DNA of 47,567 bases from Rhodospirillales bacterium (GTDB lineage: Bacteria > Pseudomonadota > Alphaproteobacteria > BOG-932 > Roseiterribacteraceae), in assembly GCA_028291365.1 (NCBI GenBank), contig JAQGIE010000056.1, positions 1 to 47,567 of the forward strand, written 5' to 3'. Shown piece by piece: positions 17,603-26,037 of this stretch. The translations under genes were made by a program, and so were the position numbers. Numbering within the stretch: the first letter of the stretch is position 1; each line of letters begins with the position of its first letter. The notes below the pieces were generated by a model, which did no database searches, was not told the origin of the DNA, and saw nothing but the letters and a program-made list of their open reading frames with translations.

Positions 17603-17789
17603 GCCTGGTCGGCTGGTCGCGATACATCATATGGCCGCCTTCGCAGCAGCAATCGGTGAGGCGGCCCGCGAGATCGGGTTCGAGCGAAGAATTGGCATCC
17701 ATGCGATCGTAGCTGCCGCCGCGCAGAAGTTTCATGCGTTCTTGCGCTTTTCCGCCGGGATCGCTGCACGATTTATGTGCGGGATGACC
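17594..17789 (-). pseudogene. Remnant resembling the C-terminus of a secreted peptidase (S10-like GHMMY motif)
   Basis: One frame reads MKLLRGGSYDRMDANSS, then CEGGHMMYRDQPTRLALSK. The GHMMY plus downstream Leu/Ser pattern resembles the final catalytic-His segment of serine carboxypeptidases (S10). The frame runs into an A8 tract (17585-17592); with one A fewer it would continue as KKELEKFISETAK, straight into the aminotransferase remnant. No upstream catalytic domain exists, so this is a relic. The family call is tentative. Confidence 0.35.
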
Positions 17790-17999
17790 GGTGCGACGGA
17801 GGCGCTGACTCCTGTCCAGTGCGCGCAGGGCGCCGCGCCGGCCGGAATTGTATCGGCACATAATCATTCCCGACGCGCAGGAATCGCGAATAAAGATTGC
17901 ACCGCAATTGCAAAACCCTGCCGCATTAGACAAGAAAACCTCCGCCTCCTCGCGATAATTGGGACCGGCCTGGGAGGGCGCGTCTTGAGGACTGAACGG
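17790..17999. other. Intergenic region upstream of the M61 peptidase gene
   Basis: No gene was recognised here. The region is richer in A and T than its surroundings and probably holds the promoter of the M61/aminotransferase/TonB genes. It includes the small symmetric element ATTGC-ACC-GCAAT at 17896-17908 overlapping GCAATTGC (17904-17911). Confidence 0.4.
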
Positions 18000-19868
18000 A
18001 TGGTAAAATCTTTCTTGGCGGTCGCGCTCGTTGTTGGGCTTTTGTCCTCGGCCGCAGCCCGTTCGGCTTCCGCAGATGGCCCGTCGGTCACCCAAGTCAG
18101 CGTGGATGCGACCGACGTTGTTCGCGGCGTCTACCACGTGCGCGAGGTGATTCCTGCAAAGCCCGGTGCGTTGACGCTTCGTTTGGCGAAATGGCTTCCG
18201 GGACATCATTCCGCGAGCGGCCGGATCGATGCGCTCGCCGGGCTGGTTGTCAGCGCGTCAGGCAAGGATTTGCCCTGGGTGCGGGATCCAGATGACATGT
18301 GGGCCTTCAACGTGTCTGTTCCTTCGGGCCAGACTTCTATTCAGGTCCGCTTCGACTTCATCACGCCGCTGCAACCATCGCAGGGGCGGGTTAGCATGAC
18401 GCCTTCCATGCTCGAACTTGAATGGGACATGGTGGTGCTCTATCCGGTGGGCGTGCCAGTCAAGGCGATCCAGGTGGCCGCAAATGTGAAGCTGCCGGAC
18501 GGCTGGTCGTTTGCGACAGCATTGTCGACGCGCACCCCGAGCCGTCATGAACCTATCTTCGCAACGACCGACCTCGCGACGCTGATCGATTCACCACTGC
18601 TGGCGGCGCCCCGACTGCAGACGACGGATCTCGGCGAGATCGGCACGGCTTCCGTCAAAATCGATCTTGCCCAGGACGCCGAAGAGCCCGTGGTGATGAC
18701 CGATGAGCGTCTGAAAGCTTTTCGGGAAATGGTCCGCCAACTTGGCCTGGCTTTCGGCTCACAACCACCTTTCGCCCAATACACAGTCCTGCTGACTGTG
18801 TCGGAGGAATTTGGACGGATCGGGTGGGAACACCTGCGGTCAAGCGAAGTCGGTGTGGCCCCGTCGACGTTCAAGAACTGGAACGGACATGTCGAAGCGC
18901 GAACCGTGCTGGCGCATGAATTCGTTCATGCATGGAATGGAAAATATCGGCGTCCAGAGGGCCTCGACAGTCCTGATCTTGCCAAGCCGATGTCGGGAGC
19001 GTTGCTCTGGGTGTACGAAGGTCTGACGCAATATTACGCGCACGTGATCAGCGCCCGTGCGGGAATCATCTCTGAGGCCGAGGCGCGCGACGCCTTTGCC
19101 GCCAAGGCCTCGCAGCTTGCCTCGGTGTCGGGCCGGCGTTGGCGCCCTCTGGCCGACACGACCAACCAGCCCTCCATCAATCCCTTGCACAATCCGGTGG
19201 CCTGGCAGGATTGGCGCCGCAGCCTGATGGACTATTACGACGAGGGAGCTCTGGTTTGGCTCGACGTGGATGCCAAAATTCGTACCCTTACCCAGGGACG
19301 CAAGTCGCTCGACGATTTCAGTGCCCGCTTTTTCCACGCCGACGCGCCAACGCTCGATCCGAAATTCTATACGCTCGAGAATGTTGTCGCCGATCTGAAC
19401 TCGATCGTTCCTTACGAATGGGCCGATTATTTTCAGCGAACGGTCTATTCAATCCGACCCGAACCGCCGACCAGCGGAATTGAAGCGGCAGGTTGGCGCG
19501 TGACATACGACGCTACGCCTTCGGCTATGCAAACGAGCGACATCCTCGACCTGATCGACTCGATCGGTCTGGCGGTCAATGACAAGGGTGAGGTCCGCTC
19601 TGTCCGGTGGGATGGTCCGGCGTCGAAAGCCGGACTTACCCCCGGCGCTATCATTCTGGCCGTAAATGCGGCGCCGTTCTCCATGGCGACATTTCGCGCG
19701 GGTATTGCACAGCGCGCCGGAAAACCCGGACCGATCGCGCTGATCGTGAAAGCAAGAGGTCGCGTGTTGAATCTGAATGTCGAGTACCATGGCGGCCTGA
19801 CCTATCCGCATCTTTCACGACGCGCCGATGGATCGGACCTGTTGCGTGAAATTCTCGCCGCCAGGTGA
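18000..19868 (+). CDS. Secreted M61 family (glycyl aminopeptidase-type) metallopeptidase with PDZ domain
   Basis: From the ATG at 18000 the protein has 622 residues and a Sec signal peptide (MVKSFLAVALVVGLLSSAAARSASA). An N-terminal beta domain is followed by the M61 thermolysin-like domain with the hallmark HEFVHAWNGKYRRP, where HEFVH supplies two zinc ligands, and the third-ligand region WVYEGLTQYYA. A C-terminal PDZ domain follows (RSVRWDGPASKAGLTPGAIIL). M61 enzymes remove N-terminal residues, often Gly or Ala, from peptides. The ATG at 18000 is favoured by ttgagg upstream and by the signal peptide. The next gene starts 6 bases after the stop, so the two form an operon. Base composition is slightly less GC-rich than flanking genes. 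Confidence 0.92.
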   Translation: MVKSFLAVALVVGLLSSAAARSASADGPSVTQVSVDATDVVRGVYHVREVIPAKPGALTLRLAKWLPGHHSASGRIDALAGLVVSASGKDLPWVRDPDDMWAFNVSVPSGQTSIQVRFDFITPLQPSQGRVSMTPSMLELEWDMVVLYPVGVPVKAIQVAANVKLPDGWSFATALSTRTPSRHEPIFATTDLATLIDSPLLAAPRLQTTDLGEIGTASVKIDLAQDAEEPVVMTDERLKAFREMVRQLGLAFGSQPPFAQYTVLLTVSEEFGRIGWEHLRSSEVGVAPSTFKNWNGHVEARTVLAHEFVHAWNGKYRRPEGLDSPDLAKPMSGALLWVYEGLTQYYAHVISARAGIISEAEARDAFAAKASQLASVSGRRWRPLADTTNQPSINPLHNPVAWQDWRRSLMDYYDEGALVWLDVDAKIRTLTQGRKSLDDFSARFFHADAPTLDPKFYTLENVVADLNSIVPYEWADYFQRTVYSIRPEPPTSGIEAAGWRVTYDATPSAMQTSDILDLIDSIGLAVNDKGEVRSVRWDGPASKAGLTPGAIILAVNAAPFSMATFRAGIAQRAGKPGPIALIVKARGRVLNLNVEYHGGLTYPHLSRRADGSDLLREILAAR

Positions 19869-19874
19869 GCGAAC

Positions 19875-21074
19875 ATGGACATTGATCGTCGTGCATTCGT
19901 TATGGGCGGAGCCAGCCTTGCCGTCCAAGCGCCGGCAGCCATTGCCGCGGTCCCATCCGATTCGTTGGACGTGCGTCGAGACTTCCCGATCACGGCCTCC
20001 GGCGGAATCTATTTGAACTCGGCCTATATCGCGCCCATCCCACGTCAGGTTGTCGATGCCGGGACGGCGTTCCTCACGGCCAAGGCCACGCGTCCCCTGA
20101 AGCTCGACGAATTGCGCGCAGAGTGCGAGACCGTCCGCGCCCAGTTCGCGCGCTTGATCAACGCAACGCCGGACGAAGTCGCACTGCTGTTCTCCACCAC
20201 AGACGGCGAGAACACGGTCGTCAACGGATTGGATCTCGCAGCCGGCGATAATGTCGTGATCGACGAGCTGCATTACGAAGCACAATTCGTCATGTATCAG
20301 GCGCTGGAGGCGACGCGGGGCGTTCAGCTGCGGGTCGTGAAGGCGCGGAACGGTATGGTTGAAGCGCGTGACTTCGAACCGCTCGTGGACCGCCGCACGC
20401 GGTTGGTGTCGGTCGCGTGGATCTCGCATCAGAACGGTTTCCGCCATGACATGCGGCCGATCGCCGATGTCGCACACAGCATGGGCGCGCTGTTCTTTAC
20501 CGATGCGATCCAGGCGGTAGGAGCAATCCAAGTCGACGTGCAAGCGGCTGACGTCGATTTCCTCAGCGCCAATTCCTACAAATGGCTGCTGGCCGGCTAT
20601 GGCGCGGCGCCCCTCTACGTTCGGCGATCGGTGCTCGATCGCATCCGGATCGACCGTTTCGGCGCTAAGCACGTGACCGGCTCCCGGCCTGACGGTAGCT
20701 TCGAGATCAACCGCACCGCGCGCAAGTTCGAATATTCCAGTCGCGCGTTCGGCGACGTCTTCGCTCTGCGCGCTGGCCTCGCCTATCTCGAGCAGATCGG
20801 TGTCGCTCGCATCGAGAGCCATACCGTAGGCTTGGCGCTACGCCTGCAACAGGGCCTCGCGCGCCAGGGTCATCGTCTGTTGACGCCAGCGGGCAATCGC
20901 GCCTCCATCGTCACCTTCCTTGGCAAGCAACCCAGCCCCGAGCTCCGTAGCCGGTTCGATGCGGCGCAGGTCGACGTGACGATCCGCAACGGGCAGGTGC
21001 GGATCTCGCCGGCATTGTTCAACAGCAACGACGACGTCGATCGATGTCTTGAGATCACGGCGAAGCTCGCCTAG
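19875..21074 (+). CDS. Tat-exported class V PLP-dependent aminotransferase-fold enzyme
   Basis: A 399-residue protein with a twin-arginine-type signal at the extreme N-terminus (DRRAFVMGGASLAVQAPAAIAA). The PLP fold follows: GIYLNSAYIAPIP, VIDELHYEAQF, DAIQAVGAIQVDV (Asp contacting the pyridine N) and the Schiff-base lysine in SANSYKWLLAGYG. It resembles isopenicillin N epimerase and cysteine-desulfurase-like members; the C-terminal domain ends VRISPALFNSNDDVDRCLEI. PLP enzymes outside the cytoplasm are uncommon, but Tat can export them folded with cofactor. It sits between an M61 aminopeptidase and a TonB-dependent receptor, which suggests processing of amino acids released from peptides. 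The reaction is unknown. Confidence 0.88.
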   Translation: MDIDRRAFVMGGASLAVQAPAAIAAVPSDSLDVRRDFPITASGGIYLNSAYIAPIPRQVVDAGTAFLTAKATRPLKLDELRAECETVRAQFARLINATPDEVALLFSTTDGENTVVNGLDLAAGDNVVIDELHYEAQFVMYQALEATRGVQLRVVKARNGMVEARDFEPLVDRRTRLVSVAWISHQNGFRHDMRPIADVAHSMGALFFTDAIQAVGAIQVDVQAADVDFLSANSYKWLLAGYGAAPLYVRRSVLDRIRIDRFGAKHVTGSRPDGSFEINRTARKFEYSSRAFGDVFALRAGLAYLEQIGVARIESHTVGLALRLQQGLARQGHRLLTPAGNRASIVTFLGKQPSPELRSRFDAAQVDVTIRNGQVRISPALFNSNDDVDRCLEITAKLA

Positions 21075-21563
21075 CTCGTTCGGTCCACCGCACCGAACAA
21101 CATCTCCGGTTCGATCGGTTACGTTTGATTTGAGGTGATGGGGCGGTGGCGGCGAAGGGCTGACTCGAGACGTTCCGCCGCGCGACCAACTCACGGTCGC
21201 GCTGCCGAGCGCCGCATCATCGATCCTGACAGTTTTCAGCGCGCCGATCCGCTCGTCCGTATGGTGCGCCACAAGGCAGCACGGCATCGCCAAGGCCGCG
21301 CAGCGCACGCAGTAACGCTGGCGGCTATTCGAGCGATATTTCGCGCGAAAAAATGCGGCGGATCGTGCTTCGGGTGCGACGCGGGTCGCGCGCATAACTT
21401 GTTCGCTGCGCAACAGGACGGGAATAATTCATCCGCGGTGAGTGTGAATCGCGCCCTTTAAGAAAAGAAATGCCTGACGGCGTCAGTGATACTCGGCGTT
21501 CGAGACAGGCGCGCGCGAAGTAACGACGCGTGCCGACGAAACCAGCGAACGGAACGGGCAATC
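21075..21563. other. 489-base intergenic region before the TonB-dependent receptor
   Basis: No convincing gene was found. It starts with the hairpin GTTCGGT/ACCGAAC (21078-21098, 7-bp stem, 7-base loop) just after the aminotransferase stop, which may act as a weak terminator. It contains the 13-base palindrome at 21474-21486 and a run of A and T (ttaagaaaagaaatg, 21449-21463) that may belong to the receptor promoter. A + strand frame here is Arg-rich and looks non-coding. Confidence 0.45.
21474..21486. promoter_or_regulatory. Palindromic site upstream of the TonB-dependent receptor
   Basis: CTGACGGCGTCAG is a perfect inverted repeat with one central base. It lies 78 bases before the receptor start codon, a suitable place for an operator. 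No regulator can be assigned. Confidence 0.4.
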
Positions 21564-24314
21564 ATGCGGATTCGACGGAATTCTATCGCGACAGTGGCAA
21601 TGGCGATGGCGCTTGGCGCACTCACGGTTGTGCCGGCATGGGCGCAGACGGACACACCAAGCAAAGGGGATCTGGAAGAGATCCTGGTAACAGGATCGCG
21701 CCTTGTCACCGATGCGACCTCGCCATCGCCCGTCAGCGTGATTACTGCCGAGACTATTCGCGACACCGGCCAGCTCGCCATTTCGGAAGTACTGCGCAAA
21801 GACCCGGCGCTAGGTTCCAACAGCCGCGGTCCCGGCAACACGCTGAATGGCGGTGGTTCGCTGGGTGCCAATCTGCGCAATCTCGGCAATCAACGTACGC
21901 TGACATTGGTCAACGGACGCCGCTTTGCGACCTTCGCCGACGAACTTGGCAACAGTACGCAGGACATCGGCGCCATCCCCACGGGCATGATCAAGCGCAT
22001 CGACATTCTACGCGACGGCGCTTCCACCGCGTACGGCGCCGACGCGGTCGCGGGCGTGGTCAACTTTATCCTGCGCGACGATCTCAACGGCGCCGAAGCC
22101 GAGGGCTATTTCGGCGAGTCGGGGCAGGGCGACGGGATGGGCTATCGCGGCCAGATGGCGGTCGGCACGGTTGGTTCGCGCGGCGCCGTGATGGCAAACT
22201 TCCAGGTCCAGAAGTTCGACGACATTCCGCAGTCCAATCGCAAATGGGCGACCAACCTGATCCAGTCGCTGGCTGGCAACGGCACGTTCAACAGCTCGAA
22301 CACTCCGGGCGGCGTAGTCACGCAAGGCACCACACCGATCGCCTGCTACCCGCTTGCGGGCGGCACCACGAACCAATTACCCAACTGTCCGCGCTATGAC
22401 AGTACGGTGGAAGCCAGCCTTCAGCTCGGCAGTCGCGTCATCAGTGTGGGTTCGACCGCGCATTACGATCTGACCGACACGACTCGCCTCGACTTCGCCG
22501 GTTTCTTCAGCGATCGCAAATCCTTTCAAAGCATCGCAGCGACGCCGATCGACACGACGACGTCGTTCGGTCCGTTCCCGAGCGGCTTCACCATTCCGGC
22601 CAGCAGCCCGAACAATCCCTATGGCGTGCCGATCGGATTGCGCTGGCGGCTGAGCCAGTACGGGGCGCGTCCCAACGTGGTCGATTCGAAACAATTCTGG
22701 GGCACGCTGGGACTGAGCGGGACGCTGTTCAATCGCTTCGACTGGCAAGTTGCGCATACCTATTCCGAAACCTCGCTCAACTCGCAGCGTTACAACAGTC
22801 TCAACGTTTCGAACCTGTTCAATATTTTGAATTCATCGGTCTGCGCCGCCGACCGGCTGTGCTCGCAAGTGGGCGCAATCGGCGATATTCGTGCGCTGCT
22901 GACACGTCAAGCGAGCCTGACCCAGGCGCAGCGTGACTATTTGCTGTTCGACAGCGTCGTCGACTCACGCTTCGTCAGCCAGCAATCGACTGCGACCGTC
23001 CGCGGTTCGTTGTTCTCGTTGCCCTACGGCGAAGTCAAAGCTGCGTTGGGCTACGAACATCGCGAAGAGACGGCTCAGGTGACACCCGACGCGGTCACGG
23101 CATCTGGTGCATCGACCACACTGACATTCCCGACCGACGGCGGCTTCTCTACCAATGAAGGGTTCGGCGAAATGCAGGTGCCGTTGCTGGCCAACCTGCC
23201 GTTTGCGAAAAGCGTCGACCTGAACTTGCAAGGCCGCTTCTCCGATTTCTCGAATTTCGGAACCGCACGTACCTACAAGGCCGGTGTCAATTACACGGTG
23301 AATGACGACGTCCGTGTTCGTGCCGACTACGGTACGTCGTTCCGCGCGCCGACTGTGCTTGAGGCCTATGGCGGCGGCGTCGGTGCGACCGGCAGCATCA
23401 GCGATCCCTGCAACAGTGGCACGGGCAGCTTGCGCGCCACCAATCCGGCGGTGAATGCCAACTGCCTGGCGCTGGGCGCGCCGGCCAACTTTCAACAGAA
23501 TGCGTCGTCGCTGCCGACTCGCAGTGGTGGAAATCCAAACCTGCGGCCGGAAAAAGGCCGCACCTTCACCGCCGGCGTGGTGTTGACGCCAAGCTACGTA
23601 CCCAACCTGACCCTGACCGCGGATTACTATAACTTCCGCATCAGCAACGCGATCGGCACCAACGACCTGACCGCGCTCTTGGCCAACTGTTACAGGGATC
23701 CGAACCTGCAGGCGCGCGCGGCCAACTCAGCCGACAGTTGCTTCGGTCTCTCCAATCGCGTGAACGGGCAGCTCGGCCGTCTTAACAACTACCCGATCAA
23801 TATTGGCACCGCGCGCACGCAGGGGATCGACCTGTCGGCCGCGTACCGCTTCGACAAGCTGGTCGTGATTCCGGGTTCGCTTGGCCTCTCGGCGCGCGTC
23901 ACGCGCCTGATCAGCTTCAATTCGGGCAATGTCGGGTATGCCGGCACGTTCGTCGGCGGTGTCGGTGGTTCGGATTCGTATCCGCGCTGGAGCGGCTATT
24001 TCACCGCGGACTACCGCCTGAACGAGTGGGCGTTCAAGTGGGAAACCCAATACGTCTCGGCGATGCGCGACTTCTCGTACGGGACATCGGTGCCGACCAC
24101 CAATTTCCTGTACTATAGCGGCACGCCTGACTATTTCGTGCACAACATCCTGCTCAAATATTCGCCGATGCCGACTCTCGATCTCGGGATCGGCATCAAC
24201 AACCTGTTCGACAAGGATCCGCCTTATTCCTTCGTCCTGCAGCGCAATGCCTTGACGTCGACGTTTGATTCGATTGGCCGCTATTTCTTCGCCACGGTGA
24301 AGAAGACGTTCTGA
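21564..24314 (+). CDS. TonB-dependent outer-membrane receptor
   Basis: From the ATG at 21564 the protein has 916 residues with a Sec signal peptide ending PAWAQ. A TonB-box-like stretch (LEEILVTGSRL) opens the plug domain, which contains TLTLVNGRRFATF and ILRDGASTAYGADAVAGVVNFIL. A long 22-strand type barrel follows (VRADYGTSFRAPTVLEAYG, NPNLRPEKGRTFTAGVVLTP, TARTQGIDLSAAYRF), ending with the terminal aromatic YFFATVKKTF. No N-terminal signalling extension is present. The type is common in Caulobacter- and Sphingomonas-like bacteria for oligopeptide or glycan uptake. Its place downstream of a peptidase and an exported aminotransferase points to a peptide-derived ligand. The region upstream suggests its own promoter. 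Confidence 0.93.
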   Translation: MRIRRNSIATVAMAMALGALTVVPAWAQTDTPSKGDLEEILVTGSRLVTDATSPSPVSVITAETIRDTGQLAISEVLRKDPALGSNSRGPGNTLNGGGSLGANLRNLGNQRTLTLVNGRRFATFADELGNSTQDIGAIPTGMIKRIDILRDGASTAYGADAVAGVVNFILRDDLNGAEAEGYFGESGQGDGMGYRGQMAVGTVGSRGAVMANFQVQKFDDIPQSNRKWATNLIQSLAGNGTFNSSNTPGGVVTQGTTPIACYPLAGGTTNQLPNCPRYDSTVEASLQLGSRVISVGSTAHYDLTDTTRLDFAGFFSDRKSFQSIAATPIDTTTSFGPFPSGFTIPASSPNNPYGVPIGLRWRLSQYGARPNVVDSKQFWGTLGLSGTLFNRFDWQVAHTYSETSLNSQRYNSLNVSNLFNILNSSVCAADRLCSQVGAIGDIRALLTRQASLTQAQRDYLLFDSVVDSRFVSQQSTATVRGSLFSLPYGEVKAALGYEHREETAQVTPDAVTASGASTTLTFPTDGGFSTNEGFGEMQVPLLANLPFAKSVDLNLQGRFSDFSNFGTARTYKAGVNYTVNDDVRVRADYGTSFRAPTVLEAYGGGVGATGSISDPCNSGTGSLRATNPAVNANCLALGAPANFQQNASSLPTRSGGNPNLRPEKGRTFTAGVVLTPSYVPNLTLTADYYNFRISNAIGTNDLTALLANCYRDPNLQARAANSADSCFGLSNRVNGQLGRLNNYPINIGTARTQGIDLSAAYRFDKLVVIPGSLGLSARVTRLISFNSGNVGYAGTFVGGVGGSDSYPRWSGYFTADYRLNEWAFKWETQYVSAMRDFSYGTSVPTTNFLYYSGTPDYFVHNILLKYSPMPTLDLGIGINNLFDKDPPYSFVLQRNALTSTFDSIGRYFFATVKKTF

Positions 24315-24326
24315 CCGCAGACCTGC

Positions 24327-24369
24327 CCTAAGCACGGCGGCCAGAATTTTCGCCCGCCGTGCTTAGGGA
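24327..24369. terminator. Strong hairpin after the TonB-dependent receptor
   Basis: CCCTAAGCACGGCGG and CCGCCGTGCTTAGGG make a perfect 15-bp stem around a 13-base loop, 12 bases after the receptor stop codon. No T tract follows; the perfect symmetry suggests a bidirectional terminator or a transcript-stabilising structure. Confidence 0.7.
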
Positions 24370-24392
24370 CGATGTCGAGCAATCGTACATGG

Positions 24393-24419
24393 CACAGCCA
24401 GCGAGCCGCTGGCTGTGCA
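24393..24419. terminator. Second hairpin downstream of the receptor
   Basis: GCACAGCCAGC and GCTGGCTGTGC form a perfect 11-bp stem with a 5-base loop, 23 bases after the first hairpin. It may serve as a backup terminator. Confidence 0.5.
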
Positions 24420-24630
24420 CGCATAGTCAATTTGCGGCGCAAAGCGTGACGATTAGCGTTTGCGTCTGAGCCGCGAACCATCCCGCTTTCGAGAGAAGAA
24501 CTATTCGGTCGAGAACGGCCTGCGCCGCGCGGCTCGCGCACGCCGCTGGTGACCTTCGCTTACGAGAATGCGCGGAGCCTGCAGACGACAACGACATGAA
24601 CGGCGTCGAGCGCGCGCTGGCGGCGCTCGC
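24420..24630. other. Intergenic region with possible gene-end remnant
   Basis: No intact gene is present. On the + strand the last 80 bases read VTFAYENARS in one frame and NDMNGVERALAALA-stop in another. Together these resemble the last residues of a class I aminotransferase, so they may be a frameshifted relic. The stop at about 24630 touches the stop of the oppositely oriented aminotransferase gene. Confidence 0.25.
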
Positions 24631-25797
24631 CTAGCGGTTCAGGTCGTGATAGGCGCGCAGCGCCGCGCCCAGGGCGGGCAGGCCGCGACCGAGCGCGTCC
24701 GCCTTGCCGCCGAAGCCGATGCGGATGCTGCCGGCGCGGCCGAAGACTTCACCCGGCGCGACCAGGATGCGGTGCGTTTCCCACAGCCACGCTGCCAGCG
24801 CGCGCGTGTCGAGCACGCCGACCAGCTCGGGAAAGTAGACGCAGCCATAGGCGGGCAGCTCGCCCGCGATCAGCCCGTCCTCGCGCATGCGCTTGGCGTG
24901 CGCTTCGAGCACGGGACGGTTTTCCGCCAGCACCGCGCACCAATGCGCCTCGAACGGATCCATGTCTTCGAGCACCAGCGCCGCGATCGCATGCGAGACG
25001 CGCGACAGGCCGAGTTCGCCGGGATGAGCGGCGCGGATCGATTTCAGCCGCGCCGGGTCGCCGATGATCCAGCCGCATTTGAGCGCGGTGAGGCCGAATA
25101 CTTTGGTCAGGCTGCCGACGGTGATGAACTCATCGCCCAGCAGTGCCGCGGGGCGATGGTGATGGTCGGGCGCGAAGTCGGCATAGACCTCGTCGACCAG
25201 GATCAGGACGCCGGCCGCGCGCGCCACCGCGCCCAGCGCGCGCATCGCATCTTCGCTTAGCAGAACGCCGGACGGGTTGTGCAGATTGGTGAGCACGATC
25301 AATTTGGTGTCGCGGCGGATGCGGCGCGCCAGGTCGGCTGGATCGATCGTGAAGCTGCCTTGGCGCCGCGGCACGAACTCGATCTCGCCACCGGCCTGGG
25401 TCGCCAGCAACGGCAGCAAATCAAAACACGGCGTCTCGACCAGCACATGCCCGCCTTGCTGCAGGCACGCTTTCATCACCATCGCCATACCCGACGTGGC
25501 GCCGGTGGTGCACAAGATCTGCGCCGGCTCGACGCTGTAACGTTTGGCCAGCGCCTCGACCACGAACGGATTGCCGTCGACGAAGACCCCCTGATAGCGG
25601 TCGGTCAGTTCGCCAGCGAATGCGGCGCGTGCCTTGGCGACCAGCAAATCGGTCGGCTCACGGATGGTGCTGTCGAACAAAACGTGCGCCGTCGCCTCGC
25701 CGCGCAGCTGACGCAGCATGCTGCGGATCCAGGTCGTGTAATCTTGCTCGTCGAATGGGCTCGACGACGACTCGCGCTTCGATTTGGTACTCGGCAT
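24631..25797 (-). CDS. Class I/II PLP-dependent aminotransferase
   Basis: A 388-residue fold-type I enzyme from the ATG at 25797. Visible motifs are TTGATSGMAMVMKA (cofactor phosphate binding), NLHNPSGVLLSEDAM (the Asn and Pro of the active site), ILVDEVYADFA (Asp and Tyr) and the PLP lysine in GSLTKVFGLTALKCGWIIG. The C-terminal substrate arginine lies in GSIRIGFGG. It is probably an amino-acid transaminase of the aspartate-aminotransferase superfamily; specificity is unknown. A start 7 codons upstream (25818) is possible. It is divergent from an amino-acid permease gene, which suggests a shared amino-acid theme. No export signal, so cytoplasmic. Confidence 0.9.
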   Translation of the reverse strand: MPSTKSKRESSSSPFDEQDYTTWIRSMLRQLRGEATAHVLFDSTIREPTDLLVAKARAAFAGELTDRYQGVFVDGNPFVVEALAKRYSVEPAQILCTTGATSGMAMVMKACLQQGGHVLVETPCFDLLPLLATQAGGEIEFVPRRQGSFTIDPADLARRIRRDTKLIVLTNLHNPSGVLLSEDAMRALGAVARAAGVLILVDEVYADFAPDHHHRPAALLGDEFITVGSLTKVFGLTALKCGWIIGDPARLKSIRAAHPGELGLSRVSHAIAALVLEDMDPFEAHWCAVLAENRPVLEAHAKRMREDGLIAGELPAYGCVYFPELVGVLDTRALAAWLWETHRILVAPGEVFGRAGSIRIGFGGKADALGRGLPALGAALRAYHDLNR

Positions 25798-26037
25798 TCT
25801 GGTCCCGCGACATGGCAAAGAGCGCTCTCACGCTCTGCCGCGTATTGTAGCGGTCGGGACCGAACTATCTTTGCGTTCTGCGCGCCGATCGGCGCGGGAC
25901 GGGGATATGTTATGCAGGCCGGCCCTGAAGGTGAATTATTATGCCCGCGCTCGGCACGGGCCGGGCACACAACGACAAGAAATGCCGGAGCCGGTCGGCG
26001 ATCATCGGCGCAGCAACACCAGGACCGTCGAGCGCGC

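Noticed and set aside
21135-21461. 108-codon + strand frame in the gap before the TonB receptor
   Set aside because: Arg/Ala-rich, no good ribosome binding site, no recognisable pattern; treated as non-coding.
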